DNA from: Agromyces flavus
GTDB lineage: Bacteria; Actinomycetota; Actinomycetes; Actinomycetales; Microbacteriaceae
DNA length: 64,000 nucleotides
Assembly (NCBI RefSeq): GCF_900104685.1
Contig: NZ_LT629755.1
Coordinates: 2,728,001 to 2,792,000, forward strand
Direction: 5' to 3'
Position 1 is the stretch's first letter; each line of letters begins with the position of its first letter. Positions 1-8,929 of this stretch are shown in pieces. The notes beneath the pieces are model-generated. The model had not been told where the DNA came from. It ran no database searches and was given only the letters and a program-made list of their open reading frames with translations. Made by a program: the position numbers and the translations under genes.

Positions 1-28
1 TCACCGGCGAGGCGCCCGCGCCATCCGC

Positions 29-34
29 TAGCGT
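29..34 (+). promoter_or_regulatory. -10 box of the GNAT gene, leaderless type
   Basis: TAGCGT lies 6 nt before the ATG at 41. Many start codons in this window sit 6-7 nt after a TANNNT hexamer, which implies transcription starts at or next to the start codon. No -35 can be judged because the window begins just upstream. Confidence 0.5.
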
Positions 35-40
35 CGAGGG

Positions 41-550
41 ATGCCACGACCCGGACTGGTGATCCGAACGACCCGCGAGGACGACTGGCGGGCGATGCGA
101 GAGCTGCGCCTCGAGATGCTCCGCGACACTCCCATCGCCTTCGGCGACACGCTCGAACGCGCGCTCGGCTACGGCGAGACCGAGTGGCGGATCCGCGCCC
201 GCCGCGGCGAGGCGAACGAGCAGACGCTCATCGTCGCGATCGACGGCGACCGGTGGGTCGGCACGATGGGCTGCTACGTGCCCGACCTCAGCACGGGCCC
301 GTTGCTGGTCGGCGTCTACGTCTCGCCCGATCGCCGTGGCGAGCAGGCCGGCGTCACTCGGGCCCTGCTCACCGAGATCGAGCGCTGGGCGGGCGAGCGC
401 AGCGACCGGCTGCGCCTCGAGGTGCACGAGGACAATCCCCGTGCACGGCGGTTCTACGAGAAGCTCGGGTTCGCGTACACCGGCCACAGCCGGCCGTACG
501 AACTCGAGCCGGGCGGGTTGGAGCTCGAGATGGAGAAGCGGCTCCGATAG
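41..550 (+). CDS. GNAT family N-acetyltransferase
   Basis: The 169-aa product has the GNAT fold signature. A central strand reading LLVGVYVSP is followed by an arginine/glycine-containing acetyl-CoA pyrophosphate loop (RRGEQAG) and a helix. The C-terminal motif NPRARRFYEKLGF is typical of motif B. It should transfer an acetyl group from acetyl-CoA to an amine; the substrate cannot be read from the sequence. The ATG was chosen because a TAGCGT box lies 6 nt upstream. The gene converges on the ArsR gene, with 13 bp between their stops. Confidence 0.85.
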   Translation: MPRPGLVIRTTREDDWRAMRELRLEMLRDTPIAFGDTLERALGYGETEWRIRARRGEANEQTLIVAIDGDRWVGTMGCYVPDLSTGPLLVGVYVSPDRRGEQAGVTRALLTEIERWAGERSDRLRLEVHEDNPRARRFYEKLGFAYTGHSRPYELEPGGLELEMEKRLR

Positions 551-563
551 CGGCGCTGCGGGG

Positions 564-998
564 CTAACGGCGCTTGCGCTGCGCCACGACCGCGGTGACC
601 TGGTGCGCGGTCTCGGCGAACGCCTTGCCGAGCGCCGAGGCGAACGCGCGCTGGTCGGCGTTGAGGTCGACCTCGGCATCGGCGCCGGCCAGCGTGACCG
701 CGTCGGTCGCGGCATCCGTCGACACGAAGGGGATCAGCCAGTCTTCGAGGCGCTCGAGCGGCGCGCGATCGAGCCGGTAATAGCGGTGCTGCCCCTCCTC
801 GCGCACGGCGACCAGGCCCGACTCGCGGAGCACCTTGAGGTGCTTGGACACCGTGGGCTGGCTCACGCCGAGGGCCGTGACGATCTCGCCGACGCTGATC
901 TCGCCGCCGGACTCGGGTACCGACGTCTCACGGTCGAGGAGGACGCCGAGGATGTCTCGCCTGGTCGGGTCCGCCACCACGTCGAAGATGTCCGCCAT
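564..998 (-). CDS. ArsR-type winged-helix transcriptional regulator
   Basis: This 144-aa protein opens with ADPTRRDILGVLL, the usual ArsR first helix, followed by an HTH (SVGEIVTALGVSQPTVSKHL) and a beta-wing (EGQHRYYRLD). It therefore binds DNA as a small winged helix. No cysteine-rich metal site (ELCVCDL type) is present, so it is probably not a metal sensor. The last 50 residues form an extension with no recognised motif. TACCCT (1005-1010, complement) lies 6 nt before the ATG, indicating a leaderless transcript divergent from trkH. Its target is unknown; the adjacent potassium-uptake operon is one possibility. Confidence 0.85.
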   Translation of the reverse strand: MADIFDVVADPTRRDILGVLLDRETSVPESGGEISVGEIVTALGVSQPTVSKHLKVLRESGLVAVREEGQHRYYRLDRAPLERLEDWLIPFVSTDAATDAVTLAGADAEVDLNADQRAFASALGKAFAETAHQVTAVVAQRKRR

Positions 999-1068
999 GG
1001 CTCAAGGGTAGTCAGTCCGCGCCTGACGCGGGGAGTACGATGACACAGCGTCGAGCGGAGGAGGGCGG

Positions 1069-2514
1069 ATGGCCGCGCAACCCGTGGGCCGCCGGGGCGT
1101 GGTCCGGCGCTCATGGCTCGGCGGTGTCCGCGATGCGATCGACGCGCTCGTACGCAGCTCGCCGTCGCGCTTCGCGATCATCGTCTTCGCGAGCCTCATC
1201 CTCATCACGACGCTCCTGCTCTCGCTGCCGATCGCCCGTGCCGGCGCCGGGACGGGCGGCACGCCCCTGTACGACGCCTTCTTCACCGCGACCTCGGCGA
1301 TCTGCGTCACGGGCTTGACCACCGTCGACATGGCCACGCACTGGTCGCCCTTCGGCAACGCCGTGATCTTCATCGGCATGAACGTCGGCGGCATGGGCGT
1401 GCTGACGCTCGCCTCGATCCTCGGCCTGGTGATCTCGCGCCGGCTCGGCCTGCGGGCCAAGCTCATCGCGGCGAGCGACACGAACCCGTCGCGCGTGCAC
1501 GCCGGACCGGTGTCGGAACGACAGGCCGTGCGTCTCGGCGAGGTCGGCGGGCTGCTGGCGACGGTCGCGATCAGCACACTGTCGATCGAGGCGGTCATCA
1601 TGCTCGGGATGATCCCGAGCGTGCTCGCGGCCGGGTACGACGTGGGCACGAGCGTCTGGTACTCGGCCTACTACTCGGTCAGCGCCTTCACGAACACGGG
1701 CTTCGCGCCGAACCCGCTCGGCCCCGTCGAGTTCTTCGACGACTACTGGTTCCAGTCGCTGCTCATGCTCGACGTGTTCCTCGGCAGCCTCGGCTTCCCC
1801 GTGATCTACGCGCTGCTGCGCACGTGGCGGATGCCGCGGCGCTGGAGCGTGCACGTCAAGCTGACGCTGACCACGACCGCGATCCTGTGGGTCGCGGGCG
1901 CCCTCACGTTCCTCGTGCTCGAGTACGACAACCCGAAGACCTACGGCGCGTTCGGATTCGGCAAGACGCTGTACGAGGCGTTCTTCATGTCGACCATGAC
2001 CCGCTCGGGCGGCTTCGCCACGATCGACATGCACGACCTGTACGGATCGAGCCTGCTCGTGACCGACATGCTCATGTTCGTCGGCGGCGGATCGGCGTCG
2101 ACCGCCGGCGGCATCAAGGTGACGACCCTCGCGGTGCTCTTCCTCGCCGCCTACGCCGAGGCCCGCGGCGCGCCCGCGATGGAGGCGTTCGGGCGACGGA
2201 TCCCTCGCGACATCCTGCGCCTGGCCGTCAGCGTCGTGCTGTGGGGCGCGACGATCGTCGCGGTGTCGACCGTCGTGATCGTGCAGATGACGAAGGCGCC
2301 GCTCGACTTCGTGCTGTTCGACGTCATCTCCGCATTCGCGACGTGCGGTCTCTCGACGGGCCTGACCGAGTCGCTGCCGCCCGAGGGCAAGTACGTCATG
2401 GCGCTGACCATGTTCATGGGCCGCGTCGGCACCGTCACGCTGGCGGCGGCACTCGCGGCGGCCCAGAAACGCCAACTGTTCAGGAGACCGGAAGAGAGGC
2501 CCATCGTTGGTTGA
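1069..2514 (+). CDS. trkH: Trk/Ktr-type potassium transporter membrane subunit TrkH
   Basis: The 481-aa polytopic membrane protein carries four pseudo-repeats of the K+ filter loop: VTGLTTVD near residue 80, NTGFAP near 209, RSGGFAT near 312 and TCGLSTG near 425. These four glycine loops line the pore in the TrkH/KtrB family, and the length matches KtrB-like members. A GGAGGAGGGCGG Shine-Dalgarno precedes the ATG. The 3' end overlaps trkA by 8 bp, so the two are translationally coupled and should form one K+ uptake complex. A TACGAT box (1035-1040) may be the promoter. Confidence 0.95.
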   Translation: MAAQPVGRRGVVRRSWLGGVRDAIDALVRSSPSRFAIIVFASLILITTLLLSLPIARAGAGTGGTPLYDAFFTATSAICVTGLTTVDMATHWSPFGNAVIFIGMNVGGMGVLTLASILGLVISRRLGLRAKLIAASDTNPSRVHAGPVSERQAVRLGEVGGLLATVAISTLSIEAVIMLGMIPSVLAAGYDVGTSVWYSAYYSVSAFTNTGFAPNPLGPVEFFDDYWFQSLLMLDVFLGSLGFPVIYALLRTWRMPRRWSVHVKLTLTTTAILWVAGALTFLVLEYDNPKTYGAFGFGKTLYEAFFMSTMTRSGGFATIDMHDLYGSSLLVTDMLMFVGGGSASTAGGIKVTTLAVLFLAAYAEARGAPAMEAFGRRIPRDILRLAVSVVLWGATIVAVSTVVIVQMTKAPLDFVLFDVISAFATCGLSTGLTESLPPEGKYVMALTMFMGRVGTVTLAAALAAAQKRQLFRRPEERPIVG

Positions 2515-3175
2515 TCGCATCAAGCACGACGCCCCCGTGCTCGTCATCGGACTCGGCCGGTTCGGGGCGGCCACCGCCGGCCAGCTCGACCGCCTCGGCC
2601 GCGAGGTGCTCGCCGTCGACGACGACGAGGCGCTCGTTCAGAAGTGGGCGGAACGGGTCACGCACGCCGTCGTCGCCGACGCGCGCTCACTCGACGCGCT
2701 CAAGCAGATCGGCGCGCAGGAGTTCTCGATCGCGGTCTGCGCGGTCGGCTCGTCGATCGAGGCGTCGGTGCTCATCACCGCCAACCTCGTCGACCTCAAG
2801 ATCCCGCAGATCTGGGCCAAGGCGATCTCGACGTCGCACGGCAAGATCCTCGAGCGCATCGGCGCCAACCACGTCATCTACCCCGAGGCCGAGGCCGGCG
2901 AGCGGGTCGCGCACCTGGTCAGCGGCCGCATGATCGACTTCATCGAGTTCGACGACGACTTCGCGCTCGTGAAGATGTACCCGCCGAAGCCGATCCGCGG
3001 CAAGACCCTCACCGAGTCGGGCGTGCGCTCGCGGCACAACGTGACCGTCGTCGGCGTGAAGAGCCCGGGCAAGCCGTTCACCTACGCGACCGAGAAGACC
3101 GTGGTGTCCAACCACGACCTCATCATCGTGTCGGGCACCGAGGGCGACATCGAGAAGTTCGCCGCGCTCGAGTGA
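2507..3175 (+). CDS. trkA: Potassium uptake regulatory subunit TrkA/KtrA (RCK domains)
   Basis: This 222-aa cytoplasmic protein begins with a Rossmann RCK_N domain (VIGLGRFGAATA, residues about 10-21), which binds ATP/ADP or NAD(H), and ends with an RCK_C domain (YPPKPIRGKTLTE onward). A single RCK_N plus RCK_C is the KtrA layout rather than the doubled TrkA of E. coli. The start is TTG, overlapping the last 8 bp of trkH and preceded by a purine-rich site (GAAGAGAGG). It should gate the TrkH channel in response to nucleotide. Confidence 0.93.
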   Translation: MVDRIKHDAPVLVIGLGRFGAATAGQLDRLGREVLAVDDDEALVQKWAERVTHAVVADARSLDALKQIGAQEFSIAVCAVGSSIEASVLITANLVDLKIPQIWAKAISTSHGKILERIGANHVIYPEAEAGERVAHLVSGRMIDFIEFDDDFALVKMYPPKPIRGKTLTESGVRSRHNVTVVGVKSPGKPFTYATEKTVVSNHDLIIVSGTEGDIEKFAALE

Positions 3176-3244
3176 CCCGGATGCCGCAGGGCGGGCGGGC
3201 GTGCCATCCGTCGCCCCGGCCGTGGCGACCGGTGAGGCCGCAGC

Positions 3245-3646
3245 TCAGGCGGCGTCGCCCGCGAGGGTCGACACGATCGTCGCGATCACGCCGATCACGA
3301 GCAGGATGACCGCGAGCGTGCCGAGGAGGCGCGGCACGGGCGAGTCGGCCTCGAAGCGCAGCCGCTCGGGGGTGCGCCGACGATAGAACGCGGGCTGCGT
3401 CTCGGTGCCGACGACATGCGAGTGCTCGTCGGGTTCGAGCCCGCGTTCGTGGAATTCGCCCTCGGCGAACCAGCGCACGCGCGTGCCGTCATCGCCGCCC
3501 GCGTCGACGAGGACCGCGTCGGTGGGCTCCCACGTGCCGTCAGCCATCCGCGCGAACGCGAACGCGAGCAGGCAGAGCCCGCCGCCGACGAGCGTGATCC
3601 ACGCGACCACCTCGCTCACGAGCGCGATGACGTCGAGCGAACCCAT
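3245..3646 (-). CDS. Small two-TM membrane protein of unknown function
   Basis: This 133-aa protein has an N-terminal transmembrane helix (residues about 5-33) and a C-terminal one (about 108-128). Between them is a soluble loop rich in acidic residues and Trp/Arg (GTRVRWFAEGEF). The topology resembles DUF3592-like proteins, but I do not recognise a family with certainty. The ATG at 3646 is chosen because the first residues then lead straight into a helix; the frame stays open far upstream but that part is antisense to the ABC gene. It converges on trkA with a 69-bp gap. Confidence 0.7.
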   Translation of the reverse strand: MGSLDVIALVSEVVAWITLVGGGLCLLAFAFARMADGTWEPTDAVLVDAGGDDGTRVRWFAEGEFHERGLEPDEHSHVVGTETQPAFYRRRTPERLRFEADSPVPRLLGTLAVILLVIGVIATIVSTLAGDAA

Positions 3647-3729
3647 GACGCGAGCGTACCCGTCGCGCGAGCCCTCGAGGACACGGCAGTGAGTGCCGTT
3701 GGTCCCCTTTCGGCACGGCCACCCCGGCG

Positions 3730-3735
3730 TAGCAT
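3730..3735 (+). promoter_or_regulatory. -10 box of first ABC ATPase gene
   Basis: TAGCAT is followed by 7 nt and the ATG at 3743, the leaderless arrangement. The region 17 bp upstream has no good -35. It lacks the palindrome found at the neighbouring paralog, so the two ATPase genes are probably controlled differently. Confidence 0.5.
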
Positions 3736-3742
3736 CCGGCGC

Positions 3743-4684
3743 ATGGCCGACGTCATCCGCACCCGGGGCCTGGTGAAGCGCTTCGGGCCGGTCATCGCGC
3801 TCGACGGCCTGGACCTTTCGGTGGGCGAGGGTGAGATCCACGGCTTCCTCGGCCCGAACGGTGCGGGCAAGTCGACGACGATCCGGATCCTGCTCGGCCT
3901 CGCTCGGCCGAGCGGCGGCGTCGCCGAACTGTTCGGGCGGGACGCGTGGCGGCATGCCTCGGAGCTCCACCACCGCGTGGCGTACGTTCCCGGCGATGTC
4001 GGCCTCTGGCCGAACCTGTCGGGCTCCGAGTCGATCGACCTGCTGACGCGGCTGCGCGGCGGCCGGTCGGACCGCCGGGCCTACGGCGAGCGCCGGCAGC
4101 GCCTCCTCGACGCGTTCCAGCTCGACCCGCGCGCGAAGGGCCGCGCGTACTCGAAGGGCAACCGGCAGAAGGTCGCGCTCGTGGCCGCGTTCGCGACACC
4201 GGCCGACCTCTACCTGCTCGACGAGCCCACGAGCGGCCTCGACCCCCTCATGGAGCAGGTGTTCAACCGCGAGATCGCACGCGTGGCGGCGGATGGCGCG
4301 ACGGTGCTCCTCTCGAGCCACATCCTCTCCGAGGTCGAGGTGCTGTGCGATCGGGTCAGCATCATCCGGGCCGGAAGGCTGGTGGAATCGGGAACGCTCG
4401 CCGACCTGCGTCACCTGACCCGATCGGAGATCGCGTTCATTCACGAGCCCGGACACGATGCGGCGCTCGCCGCCATCGCGGGAGCGCACGACCTCGTGGT
4501 CGACCACGGTCGCGTCCGCTTCTCGGTCGACAGCGACCGCGTCCCGCACCTGCTTCCCGAACTCGGTCGCCTGGGCGTGCGGGGCCTGACGGTCGCACCG
4601 CCCTCGCTCGAGGAGCTCTTCCTGCGTCACTACGCCGATGAGCCCGACTGGGTCACCGACGGGTCGGCGACGGGCGACCGTTAG
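3743..4684 (+). CDS. ABC transporter ATP-binding protein (drug/polyketide exporter type)
   Basis: The 313-aa protein has Walker [10 protein letters not shown] (residues 37-45) and Walker [13 protein letters not shown] near 158. Instead of LSGGQ the signature reads SKGNRQK near 137, which is shared with its neighbour and seen in the tetronasin/DrrA-like exporter subfamily. It should power an ABC-2 type permease. It is a close paralog of the gene at 4737 but has no permease directly after it, so it either shares the permease at 5666 or is an extra copy. TAGCAT 7 nt upstream of the ATG suggests a separate leaderless promoter. Confidence 0.9.
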   Translation: MADVIRTRGLVKRFGPVIALDGLDLSVGEGEIHGFLGPNGAGKSTTIRILLGLARPSGGVAELFGRDAWRHASELHHRVAYVPGDVGLWPNLSGSESIDLLTRLRGGRSDRRAYGERRQRLLDAFQLDPRAKGRAYSKGNRQKVALVAAFATPADLYLLDEPTSGLDPLMEQVFNREIARVAADGATVLLSSHILSEVEVLCDRVSIIRAGRLVESGTLADLRHLTRSEIAFIHEPGHDAALAAIAGAHDLVVDHGRVRFSVDSDRVPHLLPELGRLGVRGLTVAPPSLEELFLRHYADEPDWVTDGSATGDR

Positions 4685-4700
4685 GGTTTCGTTAGAAGGA

Positions 4701-4729
4701 TTCACAACTTTGTGAATCGCGCGTAGCAT
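4701..4729 (+). promoter_or_regulatory. Promoter with palindromic operator ahead of the second ABC gene
   Basis: TTCACAACTTTGTGAA (4701-4716) is a perfect 7-bp inverted repeat with a 2-bp centre. Its first six bases (TTCACA) can serve as a -35, spaced 17 bp from TAGCAT (4724-4729), which lies 7 nt before the ATG at 4737. A repressor bound here would cover the -35 and spacer. The obvious candidate is the MarR/GbsR-type regulator encoded at the end of this operon. Confidence 0.7.
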
Positions 4730-4736
4730 CGCGACC

Positions 4737-5669
4737 ATGACCACCGTGATCCGCACCCGAGGGCTCGAGAAGCGCTTCGGGCGCACCATCGCACTCGACG
4801 GGCTCGACTTCACCGTCGAGTCCGGCGAGATCCATGGCTTCCTCGGCCCGAACGGCGCGGGGAAGTCGACGACCATCCGCATCCTGCTCGGGCTGGCGCG
4901 CGCGTCCGCCGGCGAGGCGACGCTCTTCGGCCGCGACCCGTGGACCGACGCCGCCGAGCTGCATCGGCGGGTCGCCTACGTGCCCGGAGACGTCGCGCTC
5001 TGGCCGAACTTCACGGGCGGCGAGGCGATCGACCTGCTCACGAAGCTCCGCGGGGGGATGACCGACCGCGCCGCGTACGGGGAGCGCAAGGAGCGGCTGC
5101 TCGAGGAGTTCCAGCTCGACCCGCGCAAGAAGGGCCGCGCCTACTCGAAGGGCAACCGGCAGAAGGTGGCGCTCGTGGCGGCATTCGCGTCTCCGGCCGA
5201 GCTCTACGTACTCGACGAGCCCACGAGCGGCCTCGACCCGCTCATGGAGCAGGTCTTCAACCGCGAGATCGATCGCGTCGCCCGTGACGGCGCGACGGTG
5301 CTGCTCTCGAGCCACATCCTCTCCGAGGTCGAGGAGCTCTGCGACCGCGTGACGATCATCCGTGCCGGAAAGGTCGTCGAGAGCGGCACGCTCACCGAGC
5401 TGCGTCACCTGACCCGCACCGAGATCTCGTTCATCCACGACCCCTCCACGGAGGCCGACGTCGCCGCCATCCGTGATGCCCACGACCTCGTCATCGACGA
5501 GGGCCGCGTGCGGTTCACCGTCGACAGCGAACGTGTCGCCGAGGTCCTCCCCGACCTCGGCCGACTCGGGGTGCAGGGCCTCACGGTGGCCCCGCCATCG
5601 CTCGAGGACCTGTTCCTGCGCCACTACGGCGACGAGCTCGCCCCGGTCGAGGAGGAGGCGCGGGCGTGA
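4737..5669 (+). CDS. ABC transporter ATP-binding protein, paralog with permease
   Basis: This 310-aa ATPase has Walker [10 protein letters not shown] at residues 37-45, the unusual signature YSKGNRQK, and Walker [13 protein letters not shown]. It is nearly collinear with the upstream ATPase and probably arose by tandem duplication. Its stop overlaps the permease start by 4 bp (ATGA-type), so ATPase and permease are coupled. The complex is expected to export a hydrophobic compound such as a polyketide antibiotic. Expression is probably controlled through the palindrome at 4701-4716. Confidence 0.92.
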   Translation: MTTVIRTRGLEKRFGRTIALDGLDFTVESGEIHGFLGPNGAGKSTTIRILLGLARASAGEATLFGRDPWTDAAELHRRVAYVPGDVALWPNFTGGEAIDLLTKLRGGMTDRAAYGERKERLLEEFQLDPRKKGRAYSKGNRQKVALVAAFASPAELYVLDEPTSGLDPLMEQVFNREIDRVARDGATVLLSSHILSEVEELCDRVTIIRAGKVVESGTLTELRHLTRTEISFIHDPSTEADVAAIRDAHDLVIDEGRVRFTVDSERVAEVLPDLGRLGVQGLTVAPPSLEDLFLRHYGDELAPVEEEARA

Positions 5670-7288
5670 CCAGGCTCATGGTGCTGCTGCGGCAGCGCAT
5701 CCGTCGAGACCGCCTGCAGCTCGCGCTCTGGATCCTCGGCACCGCGCTGCTCGCATACGGCTCGATCTCGGCGGTGTACTCCACGTACGGCGAGGAGAGC
5801 GACCGACGCGAGATCCTCGGCGTCGCGGTCGCGACCCGCACGATCCTCGTCTTCCGCGGCACGCCCAACGGCACGGATGATGGCGCGTTCGCCTTCTTCC
5901 TCCTCTTCGCGTGGCTCGCGCTCATGGGCGGGCTGATGAGCACGTTCCTCGCCGTGCGCCACACGCGCCAGGAGGAGGAGCAGGGTCGCGCCGAGGCGAT
6001 CGCGGCGACGCCGGCGGGTCGCATCCTCCCGACGACCGCGACCGTCGTCCACGGCGTGCTCGCGAACATCGGCCTCGGCCTCTTCATCGCCGTGGCGCTC
6101 ATCGCGAACGGCCTCGACACCACCGGCTCGTTCGTCTGGGGCGCGGCGATCGCGGCCTCGGGCGTCGCCTTCCTCGCGTTCGGCCTGTTCGCCGCCCAGC
6201 TGTTCCGGACCTCGCGTGCAGCCAACGGGCTGTCGGTCGCCTTCGTGCTCGCCGCCTACCTGCTGCGTGGCATCGGGGATGCCGCGGGGACGCCGTCCGA
6301 GGACCTGCTCCACGTCACCCCCGCGTGGCCGAGCTGGCTCTCCCCCATCGGGTACGGCCAGTTCACCGGCGCCTACGTCGAGAACGACCTGACGCCGTTG
6401 CTCGTCCCGCTCGGCTTCGCCGCGGCGCTCATCGCCGTCGTGTTCGGACTGCAGGCGGTGCGCGACCAGGGTGCGAGCCTGGTGGCCGGTCGCGCCGGCC
6501 GCGCGACCGCCGGGCCCGTGCTGGGCAGCTCGTTCGGCCTCGCGTGGCGGCTGAACACCGCCATCCTGCTCTCATGGACGGCGGGCGGCATCGCGACGGG
6601 ATTGCTAGCGACCTCGCTGTCGTCGGTCATCAACCAGGCGGCGACCGACACGCCGCAGGTGCTCGAGACGCTCCGCTCGGCGATCGGCAGCGACGCGACG
6701 ATCGAGGAGGCCTTCGTGGGGGTCTTCTACGGGCTCGTCGGCGTCCTCGCCGCGTGCTGCGCCATCCAGGTGGGCATCCGGGCACGGCAGGAGGAGGCCC
6801 ACGGCACCGCCGAGCTCGTGCTCGGCACCCGCGTCCCTCGCGTCCGTTGGCTGCTCGAGTACTGGATCGTCGGCGTCATCGTCATCGTGATCGTGCTCGC
6901 CGCCGCCGCGCTCGCGGGCATCGTAGGGGCGAGCAGCGCAGCCGATCCCGAATCGCTCGTCCCGAACGTGCTCGAAGCGGCGGCCGCGCAACTGCCCGCG
7001 TGCCTGGTCTTCCTCGGCTTCACGTTGGTCGTGTTCGCCTTCCTGCCGCGCGCGACGATCCCGGTCGGATGGACCGCCATCGGCCTCGCCGCGATCCTCG
7101 GCACGTGGGGGCCGATCCTCCAGCTCCCCGAGTGGCTCATCAACCTGTCGCCGTTCGCCCATTCACCGGTCCCGTCCGGTGGTGAGACCGACTGGACCGG
7201 TGGCTTCTGGATGCTCGCCATCGCGCTGGCGGCCGCCGCGCTTGCCGTGTGGTCGATGCGTCGCCGCGAGCTGGCCTCGGGCGGATGA
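5666..7288 (+). CDS. ABC transporter permease, tetronasin-resistance type
   Basis: The 540-aa protein has about twelve predicted transmembrane segments in two halves separated by an Arg/Gly-rich loop around residue 275. This is the architecture of the COG3559 exporters related to tetronasin resistance permeases. The GTG start overlaps the preceding ATPase stop. Charged cytoplasmic stretches such as [15 protein letters not shown] and [14 protein letters not shown] probably contact the ATPase and recur in both halves. The regulator gene follows 12 bp later. The substrate cannot be inferred from sequence. Confidence 0.88.
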   Translation: MTRLMVLLRQRIRRDRLQLALWILGTALLAYGSISAVYSTYGEESDRREILGVAVATRTILVFRGTPNGTDDGAFAFFLLFAWLALMGGLMSTFLAVRHTRQEEEQGRAEAIAATPAGRILPTTATVVHGVLANIGLGLFIAVALIANGLDTTGSFVWGAAIAASGVAFLAFGLFAAQLFRTSRAANGLSVAFVLAAYLLRGIGDAAGTPSEDLLHVTPAWPSWLSPIGYGQFTGAYVENDLTPLLVPLGFAAALIAVVFGLQAVRDQGASLVAGRAGRATAGPVLGSSFGLAWRLNTAILLSWTAGGIATGLLATSLSSVINQAATDTPQVLETLRSAIGSDATIEEAFVGVFYGLVGVLAACCAIQVGIRARQEEAHGTAELVLGTRVPRVRWLLEYWIVGVIVIVIVLAAAALAGIVGASSAADPESLVPNVLEAAAAQLPACLVFLGFTLVVFAFLPRATIPVGWTAIGLAAILGTWGPILQLPEWLINLSPFAHSPVPSGGETDWTGGFWMLAIALAAAALAVWSMRRRELASGG

Positions 7289-7300
7289 AAGACTGAGCGG

Positions 7301-7786
7301 ATGCCACGCGACGAGCAGGGCCTGAGGTCCGCGGTGGAGCAGTCGGCCGCGGTCCTCACCAATGCCGGGTTCCCGAGGATGCCGGCACGCGTGCTCATGG
7401 CCCTGCTCGTCGCCGACGCGGGAGGGCTCACCGCGTCCGAGCTCGGCGAACAGCTCGGCGTGAGCGCCGCGGCCATCTCGGGTGCGGTGCGGTACCTGGC
7501 CCAGATCGGCATCCTCCACCGGGTGCCCCAGGCGGGCAGTCGTCGCGATCGGTGGGAGTTCCTCGACGACGCCTGGTACACCGCACTCATGGCGAAGAGT
7601 CCCGTCTACGGCGTGATCGCCGACCTGGGCGACCGGGCGGCCGACGCGATCGGCGACGAGAACGCGGCTGGGGCGACCCGCGCGCGGGAGATGGCGCGGT
7701 TCTACCGCTTCATCGATGCCCGGATGCCCGAGCTCATGCGCGAGTGGGAGGAGCTGCGGGCGGCGTCGACGGCGAGCCGGCCGTAG
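7301..7786 (+). CDS. MarR/GbsR-type transcriptional regulator of the ABC operon
   Basis: This 161-aa protein has a winged helix: GLTASELGEQLGVSAAAISGAVRYL forms the HTH and SRRDRWEFLDD the wing, followed by a C-terminal helix for dimerisation. It fits the GbsR-like branch of the MarR family. It follows the permease by 12 bp in the same operon, so it probably represses the ATPase-permease genes by binding 4701-4716 and is relieved by the exported ligand. The stop codon TAG at 7784-7786 doubles as the first bases of the rlmC -10 box. Confidence 0.85.
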   Translation: MPRDEQGLRSAVEQSAAVLTNAGFPRMPARVLMALLVADAGGLTASELGEQLGVSAAAISGAVRYLAQIGILHRVPQAGSRRDRWEFLDDAWYTALMAKSPVYGVIADLGDRAADAIGDENAAGATRAREMARFYRFIDARMPELMREWEELRAASTASRP

Positions 7787-7795
7787 CCTTGATCG

Positions 7796-8929
7796 GTGCA
7801 GTGCCCGTACTTCGACGCGGGGCGATGCCGTTCGTGCTCGCTCATGGGTCGGCCGTACCCGCTGCAGCTCGACGACAAGCAGCGTCACGCCGAGGAGCTC
7901 CTCGCGCCGTTCGACGTGCCGGCCTGGCTTCCCGCCACCGCCAGCCGTGAGCGCGACTACCGGAACAAGGCCAAGATGGTGGTCGGCGGCACGGTCGACG
8001 CGCCGACCATCGGCATCCTCGACGCCGACGGGTTCGGAGTCGACCTGCAGGCGTGCGGCATCTGCTCGCCCGGGCATCGAGCCGCGTTCCCCGTGCTGAC
8101 GAGGTTCATCACCCTCGCGAGGATCACGCCGTACGACGTGAACGCCCGCCGCGGTGAGCTCAAGCACGTCATCGTCACCGAGTCGCCCGATGGCGAGCTC
8201 ATGGTGCGCTTCGTGCTGCGCTCGAGCGAGCCGCTCGGCCGCATGCGCAAGCACATGCCGACGCTGCTCGCCGAGCTGCCGCAGGCGCGCGTCGTCACCG
8301 CGAACCTCCTGCCCGAGCACAAGGCCGTGCTCGAGGGCGCCGAGGAGATCGTGCTCACCGACGCCGACACGCTGCCGATGCGCCTGAACGACGTGACGAT
8401 GCACCTGCGTCCGCAGAGCTTCTTCCAGACGAACACGGCGATCGCCGAGGCGCTCTACGCCGAGGCGCGCGACTGGATCCGCGACCTCGCGCCCGAGGAC
8501 GCGTGGGACCTCTACTCCGGCGTCGGCGGCTTCGCCCTCCACCTCGCCGGCGGCGGCACCGAGGTCACGGGCATCGAGACGAGCGTCGAGGCCGTCGCGA
8601 GCGCCGAGCTGAGCCGAACGGATGCCGCGCTCTCACGCGTGCGCTTCGCCGCGGGCGATGCCACCGCGTTCGCGCTCGCCGCGCCATCCGCCCCCGACCT
8701 GGTCGTCGTCAACCCACCGCGGCGTGGCATCGGGGCCGAGCTCGCCGGCTGGCTGGAGCGTTCGGACACGGCGCACGTGCTCTACTCGAGCTGCAACGCG
8801 GCCTCGCTGGCGAAGGACCTCGCCGCGATGCCGTCGCTACGGCCCGTCAAGGCGCGCGTCTTCGACATGTTCCCGCAGACCACGCACTTCGAGGTGATGG
8901 TGCTGCTCGAGCGCAACCCGCGCGGCTAA
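7796..8929 (+). CDS. rlmC: 23S rRNA (uracil-5-)-methyltransferase RlmC
   Basis: The 377-aa enzyme has four cysteines for a 4Fe-4S cluster: Cys3, Cys11 and Cys14 in the N-terminal segment and one in QACGICSPG. It carries the SAM-binding motif DLYSGVGGFALHLA and the TrmA-family catalytic region (VVNPPRRG; SSCNAASLAKDLA with the catalytic cysteine). It should methylate U747 (E. coli numbering) of 23S rRNA. The start is GTG, 6 nt after TAGCCT (7784-7789), so the message is probably leaderless. Its stop overlaps the convergent proC stop by 4 bp. Confidence 0.9.
   Translation: MQCPYFDAGRCRSCSLMGRPYPLQLDDKQRHAEELLAPFDVPAWLPATASRERDYRNKAKMVVGGTVDAPTIGILDADGFGVDLQACGICSPGHRAAFPVLTRFITLARITPYDVNARRGELKHVIVTESPDGELMVRFVLRSSEPLGRMRKHMPTLLAELPQARVVTANLLPEHKAVLEGAEEIVLTDADTLPMRLNDVTMHLRPQSFFQTNTAIAEALYAEARDWIRDLAPEDAWDLYSGVGGFALHLAGGGTEVTGIETSVEAVASAELSRTDAALSRVRFAAGDATAFALAAPSAPDLVVVNPPRRGIGAELAGWLERSDTAHVLYSSCNAASLAKDLAAMPSLRPVKARVFDMFPQTTHFEVMVLLERNPRG

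Noticed and set aside
3647..4882. A long open frame on the minus strand continues upstream of the small two-TM protein for over 400 codons.
   Set aside because: It is antisense to the first ABC ATPase and its composition (Arg/Gly/Ala/Val-rich, no motif) is that of a GC-rich shadow frame. The membrane protein has its own ATG at 3646.
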